The notes: generated by a model not told the origin, from the sequence alone. DNA of 64,000 nucleotides from an uncultured Pelagibacteraceae bacterium (GCA_902524345.1 CABZCX010000001.1:129001-193000), one strand, 5' to 3'; shown: positions 1 to 8,416, counted from the first letter of the stretch. Translations and numbers: made by a program.

Positions 1-1
1 A

Positions 2-1054
2 TCAATCGCTTCATTATCACAAGGGAAAGTTTACGAGGACCTATTTAGTACAGAAAATGAGTTAGAAATGGACCATATTTCTTTATCAAGATGGGCTGAT
101 GTAATTATTGTTGCTCCTGTAACTGCAAATACTATTTCAAAACTCGCCACTGGAAACGCTGAAGATTTAGCTTCAACTGTTATTCTAGCATCTAATAAAC
201 AAGTTTACTTGGCTCCTGCAATGAATGTTAGAATGTGGGAACACAAGTCTACTAAAGATAATTTGAAAAATTTGAGAAGTTATGGTTATAAACTTATAGG
301 TCCTGTTACTGGCGATATGGCATGTGGAGAATATGGTGATGGCAAAATGTCTGATCCAATTGATATATTTAATGAAATCCAAAATTTTCTCACAGCCAGA
401 AAAAAAAATAAAAAAATTAGAGCTTTAGTTACTGCAGGCCCAACGAATGAATACATAGATCCAGTAAGATTTATTTCAAACAAATCAAGTGGTAAACAAG
501 GTTATGAAATTGCAAAATCCTTACATAAAAGAGGTTTTGATACAACTTTAATATCAGGTCCAACCAATCTAGATATAGATCAAGAAATCAAACTTATAAA
601 AGTTGAAACGGCAGATGAAATGTTTAAAGCCACTCAACAAAATTTGCCAACAGATATAGCGGTGTTTTCTGCCGCGGTTTCTGATTTTAAGATCAATATA
701 AAAAGTAAAGACAAAATAAAAAAGGAGGAAAACCTAAATATCAAGTTAGAAAAAAATATTGATATCTTAAATTATATTTCAAATCATAATTCAATGAGAC
801 CGAAACTAGTTATTGGTTTTGCAGCTGAGACAAAAAATTTAAACTCAAATGCAATAAAAAAACTTAAAAATAAAAACTGTGATTGGATTGTTGCAAACGA
901 CGTGTCTAAAAAAAATATTGGTTTTGATAGTGATTTTAATGAGGTTACAATTCATTATAATGATTTTAAAGAGAAAAAAGAGACACTTTCATACAAAAAA
1001 AAATCTGAAATCTCCGAAGAGATTGTTGACAGAATTGTTACTCAGATGAATTAA
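2..1054 (+). CDS. coaBC: Bifunctional phosphopantothenoylcysteine decarboxylase / phosphopantothenate-cysteine ligase CoaBC, 5' end cut by the window
   Basis: Cytoplasmic coenzyme A synthesis: joins cysteine to 4'-phosphopantothenate (CoaB) and decarboxylates the product (CoaC). The reading frame is open to base 2, so the gene starts outside the window and roughly the first 60-70 residues are missing. Seen: the CoaC substrate motif PAMN in LAPAMNVRMW and the active-site cysteine in ACGEYGDGKM, followed by the CoaB domain with VTAGPTNEYIDPVRF and SNKSSGKQG. The stop codon overlaps the dut start by one base, so this opens a four-gene operon with dut, a ThiF-like gene and an SH3-domain gene. Family assignment is secure. 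Confidence 0.95.
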   Translation, partial: SIASLSQGKVYEDLFSTENELEMDHISLSRWADVIIVAPVTANTISKLATGNAEDLASTVILASNKQVYLAPAMNVRMWEHKSTKDNLKNLRSYGYKLIGPVTGDMACGEYGDGKMSDPIDIFNEIQNFLTARKKNKKIRALVTAGPTNEYIDPVRFISNKSSGKQGYEIAKSLHKRGFDTTLISGPTNLDIDQEIKLIKVETADEMFKATQQNLPTDIAVFSAAVSDFKINIKSKDKIKKEENLNIKLEKNIDILNYISNHNSMRPKLVIGFAAETKNLNSNAIKKLKNKNCDWIVANDVSKKNIGFDSDFNEVTIHYNDFKEKKETLSYKKKSEISEEIVDRIVTQMN

Positions 1055-1491
1055 TGGTCAGAGTACTAATTAAAAAACTTGATCCTAAAGTTGCCATTCC
1101 ATCTTATAAAACCAAAGGAGCTTCGGGCATGGACCTAATGGCCTTCGTGAGGGAAAAAATAATAATTAAACCTCAAACCTCAGCTATAATTCCAACAGGT
1201 TTATCTGTCGCTTTCTCTGAAGATTATGAGATACAAATAAGGCCACGTTCTGGCTTAGCGGCTAAAAATAACATTAGTGTTTTAAATACTCCTGGAACCA
1301 TTGACAGTGATTACAGAGGTGAATTAAAAATTATAATATTTAATCATAGTAAACATGATTTTGTTGTTAATAATAATGACAGAGTCGCACAAATGGTTTT
1401 AACCCCTATTGCAAAGATGGAATTAGAGGAAGCAAATGAATTACCCAAAACTTTAAGGGGAGAGGGTGGATTTGGCTCAACAGGTAAATGA
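1054..1491 (+). CDS. dut: Deoxyuridine 5'-triphosphate nucleotidohydrolase (dUTPase)
   Basis: Hydrolyses dUTP to dUMP and pyrophosphate, keeping uracil out of DNA and feeding dTMP synthesis; homotrimer in the family. All five family motifs are visible in order: GASGMDLMA, PRSGLAAKN, TIDSDYRGEL (with the catalytic Asp and the Tyr that discriminates against ribose), RVAQMVL and the glycine-rich C-terminal RGEGGFGSTG. At 145 residues it is of normal length. The ATG overlaps the coaBC stop by one base and the stop overlaps the next gene by four (ATGA). coaBC-dut adjacency is common in proteobacteria. Confidence 0.97.
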   Translation: MVRVLIKKLDPKVAIPSYKTKGASGMDLMAFVREKIIIKPQTSAIIPTGLSVAFSEDYEIQIRPRSGLAAKNNISVLNTPGTIDSDYRGELKIIIFNHSKHDFVVNNNDRVAQMVLTPIAKMELEEANELPKTLRGEGGFGSTGK

Positions 1492-2237
1492 GTCAAAATT
1501 TGAATAAAAACCAGGTTGCGAGATTCTCAAGACAAATAATCTTAAAGAATATTGGTGCTTTGGGTCAAAAAAAAATAATTCAATCTAAAGTTCTTATCAT
1601 TGGGATGGGTGGTTTAGGTTGTTCTGTTGCAGAATTTCTTACCAGAGCAGGTGTAGGTAGTCTAGGTATAATTGATTTCGACAATGTAGATATAACTAAT
1701 ATTCATCGACAAAGCCTTTATGATGTAAAAGATATTAAAAAATCAAAAGTTATAGTGGCAAAAAAAAAATTGCGTAAAATTAATTCAAACACAAAAGTTA
1801 ATTGTTACAAAGTTAAACTTAATGAGAGTAATATCAAAAATATTACAAGTAAATATGATTATATTATAGATGGATCAGATAACTTCAAAACTAAATTCTT
1901 AGTAAATGATTATTGTAAAAAAACAAAAAAATTTTTAGTGGTAGGAGCTATAAGTAAATTTGATGGACATATTTTTACTTTTAATTTTAAAAATAAAAAC
2001 ACACCATGCATAAGATCTTTTTTCCAAGAAAAAGAAATCTCAGATGATATCTTAAACTGTGAATATGGAGGTGTTTTAGGAACAGTTGCGGGTATAATCG
2101 GTACAATTCAGGCTAATGAGATTTTAAAAAAAATTTTAAACATTGGGAAAAATTTAAATGGATATATCCTTATAATTGATTTGCTAAATCTAAGTTTTAG
2201 GAAAGTTAAATTAAAAAAATTTAAGATATCTAAATAA
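1488..2237 (+). CDS. ThiF/MoeB/HesA-family adenylyltransferase (E1-like)
   Basis: Family members adenylate the C-terminal Gly-Gly of small sulfur carriers such as ThiS or MoaD. Seen: nucleotide-binding GMGGLGCSVAEFL (about residues 39-51), then IDFDNVDITNIHRQ with the ATP-contacting Asp and Arg, and a GVLGTVAGIIGTIQANEILK segment typical of MoeB/ThiF. Odd: the two CxxC pairs that usually hold a structural zinc are not intact; one Cys remains in TPCIRSFF and another in LNCEYGG, and the C-terminal CxxC is gone. 249 residues. It is translationally coupled to dut. Whether it serves thiamine, molybdopterin or another carrier cannot be told from this window. Confidence 0.88.
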   Translation: MSQNLNKNQVARFSRQIILKNIGALGQKKIIQSKVLIIGMGGLGCSVAEFLTRAGVGSLGIIDFDNVDITNIHRQSLYDVKDIKKSKVIVAKKKLRKINSNTKVNCYKVKLNESNIKNITSKYDYIIDGSDNFKTKFLVNDYCKKTKKFLVVGAISKFDGHIFTFNFKNKNTPCIRSFFQEKEISDDILNCEYGGVLGTVAGIIGTIQANEILKKILNIGKNLNGYILIIDLLNLSFRKVKLKKFKISK

Positions 2238-2683
2238 TGTTACAAAAAAAAATATTATTAATTATTTCAATATTTTTTTATTTATCTAATTGTTTTGCAA
2301 ATGAAGTTTTTCTATCTTTGAAAAAAGATAAGGTTAATGTCAGATATGGACCCAGCTTAGAATCCCCTATAAAATATGTATATAAGAAAATAAATCTCCC
2401 AATAAAACAAATTGATAAAAATGAAAATTTTCGAAGGATTATTGATATAAAAAATAACAGTGGTTGGATACATGTTTCACAATTAAAACAAATAAATTCA
2501 ATTATACCACTTAAGGATAAAATTTTATTTCAAAAACCATCTAATTTTTCAAAACCCCTGGCAAAAATTAAAAAAGGTAGAATATTAATTGTTAAAAGAT
2601 GTAATGAAAATTGGTGTCAAATTAAAACATCCAAATTTAAAGGATGGATTAAAAACACCAATATTTGGGGAAAAATTAAATAA
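2237..2683 (+). CDS. Secreted protein with two bacterial SH3 domains
   Basis: Residues 1-21 form a signal peptide (KKILLIISIFFYL core, probable cut after CFA). The rest holds two SH3_4-type repeats: the first with VNVRYGPSLESP and GWIHVSQL, the second with ILFQKPSN, NWCQIKTSKFKGWIKNTNIWG. Proteins of this kind sit in the periplasm, often in contact with peptidoglycan; no enzyme domain is present. 148 residues. It starts on the last base of the ThiF-like stop codon and is the last gene of the coaBC operon. The specific role is unknown. Confidence 0.85.
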   Translation: MLQKKILLIISIFFYLSNCFANEVFLSLKKDKVNVRYGPSLESPIKYVYKKINLPIKQIDKNENFRRIIDIKNNSGWIHVSQLKQINSIIPLKDKILFQKPSNFSKPLAKIKKGRILIVKRCNENWCQIKTSKFKGWIKNTNIWGKIK

Positions 2684-2697
2684 CTTTTAATATCCAG

Positions 2698-2877
2698 TTA
2701 TTTTTGTTGAGCGCAAACGTCTTTGATTACTGGTGTGTTTGCACAATCACCGCATTTTGTTTTCTGCACAATACAACCATCATCAAGAACTTCAACGTCA
2801 ACTACTTTATCACATTTAGAACAAGTTGAAGAAATTGTGAGCCCGCATTTTTTACAATTATAGTTTTCAATTTGCAT
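2698..2877 (-). CDS. Small zinc-ribbon protein, 59 residues, unknown function
   Basis: Short reading frame read by me on the minus strand: ATG at 2877, TAA at 2698. The protein begins MQIENYNCKKCG and holds three CxxC pairs (CKKC, CSKC, CGDC) plus two single cysteines, in all eight cysteines in 59 residues, so a zinc- or iron-binding ribbon is likely. No known family is recognised. It has no signal peptide. It converges tail-to-tail with the SH3 gene (14-base gap). The upstream region contains two facing Fur boxes, so expression is probably iron-controlled; that link is an inference. Confidence 0.7.
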   Translation of the reverse strand: MQIENYNCKKCGLTISSTCSKCDKVVDVEVLDDGCIVQKTKCGDCANTPVIKDVCAQQK

Positions 2878-2921
2878 GTAATAAAAATAATATTATGAAA
2901 AATACTTTCAAGAAAAATTTG

Positions 2922-2972
2922 TGATAATAATTATCATTAGCGCTTTTTTTTTGATAATGATAATTATTATCA
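2922..2972. promoter_or_regulatory. Pair of facing Fur boxes in a long perfect inverted repeat
   Basis: The 19-mer at 2953-2971 (GATAATGATAATTATTATC) matches the classical Fur consensus GATAATGATAATCATTATC at 18 of 19 bases. The 2923-2941 copy matches at 16 of 19. The two make an exact 18-base inverted repeat (2922-2939 and 2955-2972) around a spacer containing nine T. It lies 45-95 bases upstream of the zinc-ribbon start and downstream of the DUF2061 gene. The T-run sits in the loop, not after the stem, so it is not an intrinsic terminator. A Fur-family regulator is encoded at 21358-21789. Confidence 0.7.
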
Positions 2973-3016
2973 AAGATTATTCAAAGAAAAGAATTAAACT
3001 TTATTATAAGATTTTT

Positions 3017-3256
3017 TTAATTTTTCGACTTACTGGCCCACCATTTGTCTAAAATAAAATACCAAACGGAGTTAGCGATTGGTTCAACAATCGCGTCGGT
3101 CAATGCAATCATGAAAGAAACGTCTGCAACGAGCATTAGAACAGTTATGGCTATTGCAAAGTGTCCGATTGTATAGATTATTGTCCTAAGGATAGAACCT
3201 TTATTATTTTGGTAAATATTACCTGCTGCTTTAAATATTCCGCTAGTTATTTCCAT
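3017..3256 (-). CDS. DUF2061 small membrane protein
   Basis: 79 residues with two hydrophobic helices (about residues 26-46 and 48-66) and the family pattern of RTIIYTIGHF early and EPIANSVWYFILDKWW at the end, as in DUF2061 proteins of marine bacteria. Function unknown. Its start overlaps the end of the upstream oxygenase gene by 14 bases, so the two are probably co-translated. It is the last gene of a leftward set katG - oxygenase - DUF2061. Confidence 0.8.
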   Translation of the reverse strand: MEITSGIFKAAGNIYQNNKGSILRTIIYTIGHFAIAITVLMLVADVSFMIALTDAIVEPIANSVWYFILDKWWASKSKN

Positions 3257-3854
3257 TTTGTTCCTTAAAAGGGCTTTCTAGAACGCAAGCTACTAAGTGA
3301 ATTCTGGCCTGTTCCCCACCATTAAAGAAATTATGATATTTTGTGTTGTTGGTTATCCAAACTTTACCATCAGCAGGGAGATGTTTTGCAACATTCTCAA
3401 TTACCATCGAACAACCCTTGTTAGTAATAATTGGTACGTGCAGCCTACACTCTGGGTCTTTATGCCAGCTGAGTGTTGACCTCGGCTCTTTTAACAAAAG
3501 TCTTACTCTTCCCAGTTTAAATCTTTTACTTAACGTGTCATAAACTTCTTTAAAATAAGTATTCTCAAATTCAGGGATTAATTGAGTATATTTAGACTCA
3601 TCTATATCAACGTCTCTAGAAACTTCTTTTCCAGTTTCATCTGCTATAGTCCAATATTTTCCTCGTATATTATTTCCTTCAATAGAGCTTTTGTCATTTG
3701 GAATTTGGTTTAATGATATTGCACCAAAGTGTGTTACTCCAGGAGAGTTAAATTTTTTAGCTTTTAAAATTTTACCTAAATCTTCTCTTAATCTTGTGAT
3801 ATCAAAATTAAGGTCTGGGACCTCATAAAAATCATCGAAAGTTACTGATGGCAT
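3243..3854 (-). CDS. Aspartyl/asparaginyl beta-hydroxylase-like Fe(II)/2-oxoglutarate oxygenase
   Basis: 203 residues with the cupin core of the Asp_Arg_Hydrox family. Metal-binding HxD is WHKDPECRLHVPI (H131, D133); the distal His is H174 in KYHNFFNGGEQARIHLV and the 2-oxoglutarate-binding Arg is R184, the same His-to-Arg spacing as in animal AspH. Such enzymes hydroxylate Asp/Asn side chains or small substrates using Fe(II), O2 and 2-oxoglutarate. The substrate here is unknown. It lies 21 bases downstream of katG on the same strand and overlaps the DUF2061 gene, so it is probably expressed with katG. Confidence 0.85.
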   Translation of the reverse strand: MPSVTFDDFYEVPDLNFDITRLREDLGKILKAKKFNSPGVTHFGAISLNQIPNDKSSIEGNNIRGKYWTIADETGKEVSRDVDIDESKYTQLIPEFENTYFKEVYDTLSKRFKLGRVRLLLKEPRSTLSWHKDPECRLHVPIITNKGCSMVIENVAKHLPADGKVWITNNTKYHNFFNGGEQARIHLVACVLESPFKEQNGNN

Positions 3855-3875
3855 AAAGTAATCATTTAGTTTTTG

Positions 3876-6113
3876 TTAATTTAATTTCAAGTCAAATCTG
3901 TCAGAATTCATTACTTTAACCCACGCTGCGATAAAATCATTAATAAATTTATCCCCTGAATCTTCACATGCATAAACCTCTGCTAGGGCTCTTAATTGAG
4001 AATTTGAACCAAAAATCAAATCAACTCTAGTCGCTTTCCATTTAATTTTTTGTGTTTTTCTGTCTTTACCTACAAACGTTTGCTCTGACTCATCTTCTTC
4101 TTTCCAAGTGGTGTCCATATCTAGTAAGTTTATGAAATAATCATTTGTAAGAGTACCAGGTCTTTTTGTAAAAACACCATGTTCTGAATCATCATAATTA
4201 GTATCTAAAACTCTCATTCCACCTATTAGAGCTGTCATTTCAGGCGCTGTTAAACCCATCAACTGAGCCTTATCTAGTAATTTTTCTTCTGCAGAAATAT
4301 TTGAAGCTCCACCATTCAAGTAATTTCTAAAGCCATCTGCTTGGGGTTCTAGAAGGCCAAATGAATTAATATCAGTTTGGTCTTGTCTCGCATCTCCTCT
4401 TCCTGCTGAAAATGGAACTTTAACTTTATAACCAGCTTTTTTTGCGGCCATTTCGACTCCAACACCACCTGCTAGTACAATTAAGTCGGCCATTGAAACA
4501 CTTTTTTTATTACTGTCAAATTTACTTTTGATTTTACTCAAAGCTTTAATCACATTTGATAACTTCTTAGGATTATTAACTTTCCAATTTTTTTGGGGCT
4601 CTAGCATTATCCTTGCACCATTGGCACCACCTCTTTTGTCTGATCCTCTAAAAGTTGACGCTGACGCCCAAGCGGTTGATACTAAATCTGAAATCGATAT
4701 TTTTGATTTAGAAATTTTATTTTTCAAATCTTTAATATCATTTAACTTGAGTTTATATTTTGGTTTATCTATTGGGTCTTGCCAAATTAACTGTTCTTTT
4801 GGAACTTCACTACCAAGATAACAGACTCTAGGACCCATATCTCTGTGAGTTAATTTAAACCAAGCTCTTGCAAAAGCATCATGAAACTCTTTAGGATTTT
4901 GATGAAAATGTTTTGTAATAGGACCATAACTTGGATCAACTTTCATTGAGATATCAGTTGTTTGCATCATTGGTGGGTGTAGCACACCTTTCTTATGAGC
5001 ATCAGGAACCATTTTAATTTCTTGACCATTTTTCTTAGGCGTCCATTGGTGAGCACCAGCAGGGCTTTTTGTAAGCTCCCATTCATGTCCATATAAACAA
5101 TCTAAATAGCCCATGTCCCATCTAATAGGATTTTGAGTCCAGGCGCCCTCAATACCACTGCTTATTGTATCAACACCTTTTCCAGATTTGTAACCACTAT
5201 TCCATCCAGTAGACTGGTCTTGAAGTTTTGAAGCCTCAGGATCAGGACCCTTAAATGATTCAGATGCTGCACCATGCGATTTTCCAAACGTATGTCCTCC
5301 AGCAACTAATGCAGCTGTCTCATAATCATTCATAGCCATTCTGCCAAATGTCTCTCTAATATCATGTGCTGCAAGTTTTGGATCTGGATTAGCATCAGGA
5401 CCTTGGGGGTTAACATAAATTAAACCCATATGTGAAGCGCCTAATGGTTGCTCTAAATCTCTTTTTCCACTATATCTCTCAACACCTAACATTTCTTTTT
5501 CCGAGCCCCAATAGATATCATCTTCTGGCTCCCAAATGTCTATTCTACCAGCTCCAAAACCAAAAGTTTTGAAACCCATTGAGTCTAATGCAACATTACC
5601 AACAAGTATAAATAAATCAGCCCATGAAATTTTTCTTCCGTACTTCTTTTTGATCGGCCATAAAAGCAATCTAGCTTTATCCAAATTCACATTATCTGGC
5701 CAAGAATTAAGAGGAGCAAACCTCTGATTACCTGTTCCAGCTCCACCTCTACCATCACCTGTTCTGTAAGTTCCTGCAGCGTGCCAAGCAAGCCTAATAA
5801 AGAGTGGTCCATAATGACCGTAATCAGCTGGCCACCACTCTTGTGAGTCAGTCATTAATTTTTTTAAATCTTTTTTCAGTGCTTTATAATTAAGTTTTTT
5901 AAACTCTTTAGCGTAACTAAATTTTTTATCCATAGGGTTAGATAAATTTGAGTGCTGACTAAGAATTTTAAGATTTAAGCTATTGGGCCAAAAATCTCTC
6001 ACCGTTTGTCCCCGTCCTGCAGAAAACTTTGCAGGTGTTCCTGCACCCGTAAAAGGACATTTGCTCATTTGATTTGCTTTAAAAGATTTATCTTTAAAAT
6101 TTTCAGTACTCAT
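3876..6113 (-). CDS. katG: Catalase-peroxidase KatG
   Basis: Heme b enzyme that dismutates H2O2 and also acts as a peroxidase; cytoplasmic. 745 residues, full length with both the active N-terminal and the degenerate C-terminal peroxidase domain. Seen: distal [11 protein letters not shown] (about R107, W110, H111), the Tyr of [10 protein letters not shown] (about Y233) and the Met of FGRMAMND (about M259) that make the Met-Tyr-Trp adduct required for catalase activity, and the proximal heme-ligand His in [12 protein letters not shown] (about H274). Ribosome-binding AAAGGAA precedes the ATG. The promoter overlaps an Irr box (6149-6175). SAR11 isolates are generally described as lacking catalase, so this may be acquired. 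Confidence 0.97.
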   Translation of the reverse strand: MSTENFKDKSFKANQMSKCPFTGAGTPAKFSAGRGQTVRDFWPNSLNLKILSQHSNLSNPMDKKFSYAKEFKKLNYKALKKDLKKLMTDSQEWWPADYGHYGPLFIRLAWHAAGTYRTGDGRGGAGTGNQRFAPLNSWPDNVNLDKARLLLWPIKKKYGRKISWADLFILVGNVALDSMGFKTFGFGAGRIDIWEPEDDIYWGSEKEMLGVERYSGKRDLEQPLGASHMGLIYVNPQGPDANPDPKLAAHDIRETFGRMAMNDYETAALVAGGHTFGKSHGAASESFKGPDPEASKLQDQSTGWNSGYKSGKGVDTISSGIEGAWTQNPIRWDMGYLDCLYGHEWELTKSPAGAHQWTPKKNGQEIKMVPDAHKKGVLHPPMMQTTDISMKVDPSYGPITKHFHQNPKEFHDAFARAWFKLTHRDMGPRVCYLGSEVPKEQLIWQDPIDKPKYKLKLNDIKDLKNKISKSKISISDLVSTAWASASTFRGSDKRGGANGARIMLEPQKNWKVNNPKKLSNVIKALSKIKSKFDSNKKSVSMADLIVLAGGVGVEMAAKKAGYKVKVPFSAGRGDARQDQTDINSFGLLEPQADGFRNYLNGGASNISAEEKLLDKAQLMGLTAPEMTALIGGMRVLDTNYDDSEHGVFTKRPGTLTNDYFINLLDMDTTWKEEDESEQTFVGKDRKTQKIKWKATRVDLIFGSNSQLRALAEVYACEDSGDKFINDFIAAWVKVMNSDRFDLKLN

Positions 6114-6148
6114 TATTTTCCTTTAGATTAAATTCATTTTAATTGTAG

Positions 6149-6175
6149 TTTATAATGATTCTAAAAAGCTGTCAA
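6149..6175 (-). promoter_or_regulatory. katG promoter overlapped by an Irr box (iron control element)
   Basis: On the minus strand a perfect -35 TTGACA lies at 6175-6170 and a -10-like TATAAA at 6154-6149 (15-base spacer; TAAACT at 17 bases is the alternative). Between and over them lies TTTAGAATCATTATAAA (6165-6149), which matches the alphaproteobacterial Irr-binding consensus TTTAGAA-N3-TTCTAAA at 13 of 14 fixed positions. The box covers the spacer and -10, the layout expected for repression by occlusion. irr is encoded 35 bases upstream of the -35, on the same strand. Confidence 0.7.
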
Positions 6176-6209
6176 TTGGTTTAAAATGACGCTAAAGAAA
6201 AGCAAATAG

Positions 6210-6608
6210 TTAGTCTTCTAGCTTAACAAGAACTTCGACAGATTTAATCTTTTTACCGTTTATTTTTTTTAAAATGTTTATCGGGCCTACATCAGAATTT
6301 TCTAAATCAATCAACTTTTCATCATTTAAATCATAAAAATGATGGTGATCGGTAACATTTGTATCAAAATAAGTTTGGTTTGAATTAATTGGGATCTGTT
6401 TAAGGTATCCTTTTTTTTCAAAGGCATGAACAGTATTATAAATTGTTGCTAATGAAATTTTATTATTAATTTGCTTCTTAATTTTCTGATCTAGCTCATT
6501 AATCGTGAAATGAAATGTCTTTTCTGTATCAAATAAAACCTCACATATTTGAAGTCTTTGTTTAGTTGGTCGTAATCCTGAATTTCTTAATTTATCGATA
6601 TATTTCAC
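6210..6608 (-). CDS. irr: Iron response regulator Irr (Fur superfamily)
   Basis: Heme-responsive transcription factor of alphaproteobacteria. 132 residues: an N-terminal winged helix with LRPTKQRLQICEVLF and SLATIYNTVHAFEKKGYLK, then TYFDTNVTDHHHFYD, the HHH heme/metal motif characteristic of Irr rather than Fur or PerR. It lacks the N-terminal Cys-Pro heme regulatory motif of Bradyrhizobium Irr. It sits divergent to fabA, exactly as irr does in Rhizobiales, which supports the name. An Irr-box-like sequence 19 bases upstream of its start suggests autoregulation; a strong Irr box lies on the following katG gene. Confidence 0.92.
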   Translation of the reverse strand: MKYIDKLRNSGLRPTKQRLQICEVLFDTEKTFHFTINELDQKIKKQINNKISLATIYNTVHAFEKKGYLKQIPINSNQTYFDTNVTDHHHFYDLNDEKLIDLENSDVGPINILKKINGKKIKSVEVLVKLED

Positions 6609-6626
6609 TATTTAACCGTATTGTTC

Positions 6627-6669
6627 ATTAAAATTATTCTAAACTGAAGTTAAATTTATATTATATAAT
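6627..6669 (+). promoter_or_regulatory. irr-fabA divergent control region with Irr-like box and fabA -10
   Basis: ATTAAAATTATTCTAAA (6627-6643) matches the Irr consensus TTTAGAA-N3-TTCTAAA at 12 of 14 fixed positions; the right half is exact. A perfect TATAAT at 6664-6669 is the likely -10 for rightward fabA transcription, 33 bases before the ATG; no clear -35 is seen, and the box ends where a -35 would begin. The box could therefore affect both irr and fabA. Binding is an inference. Confidence 0.5.
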
Positions 6670-6702
6670 GGTAAAATCAAGTAAATAAGGATACTCAATT
6701 CT

Positions 6703-7203
6703 ATGAAAAAAAACTCATACTCGTATGATGAACTGATAAATTGTGGTGAAGGAAAATTATTTGGCCCAGGTAATGCTAAATTACCACTTCCACCAATGCT
6801 GATGTTTGATAGAATTACAGAAATTAATGATGACAAAGGAGCATTTAAAAAAGGTTCTTTAAAAGCTGAATTAGATATTAAAAAAAATCTTTGGTTTTTT
6901 GATTGTCACTTTAAAGAAGATCCTGTTATGCCTGGCTGTCTTGGTCTTGATGCTATGTGGCAGTTGGTAGGTTTTTTTTTAGGTTGGATTGGAAATCCAG
7001 GAAAAGGAAGAGCTTTAGGTGTGGGAACTGTTAAATTTACAGGAGAGGTTTTGCAAAATATAAAATTAGTAAAATATGAAATTGATATGAAAAAAATCAT
7101 GTCTCCTGGAGGTACTACAGTAGGTCTTGCTAATGGTATGGTTTTAGCCGATGATAAAAAAATTTATTCAGCAGACAATTTAAAAGTAGGATTATTTAAA
7201 TAA
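6703..7203 (+). CDS. fabA: 3-hydroxydecanoyl-ACP dehydratase/isomerase FabA
   Basis: Dehydrates 3-hydroxyacyl-ACP and isomerises trans-2-decenoyl-ACP to cis-3-decenoyl-ACP, the entry to anaerobic unsaturated fatty acid synthesis. 166 residues. Catalytic His and Asp are visible in [19 protein letters not shown] (H69, D84; E. coli H70, D84). The start agrees with the family ([22 protein letters not shown]). fabB begins at its last base, so the two enzymes that must act together are translationally coupled. Confidence 0.97.
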   Translation: MKKNSYSYDELINCGEGKLFGPGNAKLPLPPMLMFDRITEINDDKGAFKKGSLKAELDIKKNLWFFDCHFKEDPVMPGCLGLDAMWQLVGFFLGWIGNPGKGRALGVGTVKFTGEVLQNIKLVKYEIDMKKIMSPGGTTVGLANGMVLADDKKIYSADNLKVGLFK

Positions 7204-8414
7204 TGAAAAGAGTCGTAATTACAGGTTTAGGAGTTGTTTCGTGTTTAGGAAACAACCAAGATGAGGTATACAATTCTCTTTTAAACTCAAAGTCTGGAAT
7301 ATCTTTCAGTCCAGAATATAAAGAACATAATCTTAAAAGTCATATTCACGGTAAACCAAATATAAAACTTGAGGATTTTATTGATAGAAAAACAATAAGG
7401 TTTATGGGATCAGGTTCAGCATACAATTATATTGCAATGAAAGAAGCCATCGAGGACTCTGGGCTTGAGGAAAAAGAGGTAAGCAATTTTAAAACTGGAA
7501 TAGTAATGGGCTCAGGTGGCCCGTCGATTGAAAATGTGATTTTGGCTGCAGATAAAACTAGAGCTAAAACTCCAAAATTAATGGGACCATTTATTGTTCC
7601 AAGAACAATGGCAAGCACTGCTTCGGCAACTTTGGCCGTACCTTTTAAAATAAAAGGGACTAATTATACAATGAGCTCAGCGTGTGCAACCAGTGGGCAT
7701 TGTATAGGAAACTCTATGGAGTTAATTCAAATGGGGAAACAAAATATTATCTTCGCAGGTGGAAGTGAGGAAATTCATTGGGCCATGACAGCTATGTTTG
7801 ATGCAATGACTGCTTTGTCCTCAAAATATAATGATACACCTGAAACTGCATCAAGAGCTTATGATAAAACAAGAGATGGTTTTGTTATTGCTGGTGGGGG
7901 TGGAGTATTGGTGCTTGAAGAATATGAGCATGCTAAAGCAAGAGGTGCCAAAATATATGCTGAACTCACTGGATATGGAGCAACTTCAGATGGTTATGAT
8001 ATGGTAGCTCCATCAGGCGAAGGAGCTGTAAGATGTATGAAGATGGCAATGGCAACAGCAAAAAATAAAATTGATTATATTAATACCCATGGAACATCTA
8101 CTCCTGTTGGAGACATAACAGAATTAAAAGCTGTAAAAGAAACTTTTGGTGAACAAATTCCGAAAATTAGCTCAACAAAATCTTTATCAGGTCATCCTTT
8201 AGGAGCAGCGTCGGTGCACGAGGCGATATATTGTCTAATTATGATGAAAAATAATTTTATTGCTGGTTCAGCTAATATCAAAGAAATGGACGAGGAAGCT
8301 AAAAAATTTCCAATTGTTGCAAAATCAGAGAAAAATGTTTCTTTAAATGCGGTTATGTCAAACAGTTTTGGCTTTGGTGGAACCAATGCTGCACTTATTT
8401 TTGAAAAGGTTTAA
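7203..8414 (+). CDS. fabB: 3-oxoacyl-ACP synthase I FabB
   Basis: Condensing enzyme that elongates cis-3-decenoyl-ACP with malonyl-ACP. 403 residues. The Cys-His-His triad is seen as [12 protein letters not shown] (C161), [11 protein letters not shown] and [11 protein letters not shown]. The start overlaps fabA by one base; fabI follows after two bases. With FabA it lets the cell make unsaturated membrane lipids without oxygen-dependent desaturation. Confidence 0.97.
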   Translation: MKRVVITGLGVVSCLGNNQDEVYNSLLNSKSGISFSPEYKEHNLKSHIHGKPNIKLEDFIDRKTIRFMGSGSAYNYIAMKEAIEDSGLEEKEVSNFKTGIVMGSGGPSIENVILAADKTRAKTPKLMGPFIVPRTMASTASATLAVPFKIKGTNYTMSSACATSGHCIGNSMELIQMGKQNIIFAGGSEEIHWAMTAMFDAMTALSSKYNDTPETASRAYDKTRDGFVIAGGGGVLVLEEYEHAKARGAKIYAELTGYGATSDGYDMVAPSGEGAVRCMKMAMATAKNKIDYINTHGTSTPVGDITELKAVKETFGEQIPKISSTKSLSGHPLGAASVHEAIYCLIMMKNNFIAGSANIKEMDEEAKKFPIVAKSEKNVSLNAVMSNSFGFGGTNAALIFEKV

Positions 8415-8416
8415 TC

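Noticed and set aside
2940-2972. Reading the 2922-2972 inverted repeat as a terminator for the DUF2061 gene
   Set aside because: The T-run is in the loop and no T-run follows the stem on the minus strand; the Fur consensus match explains the arms better.
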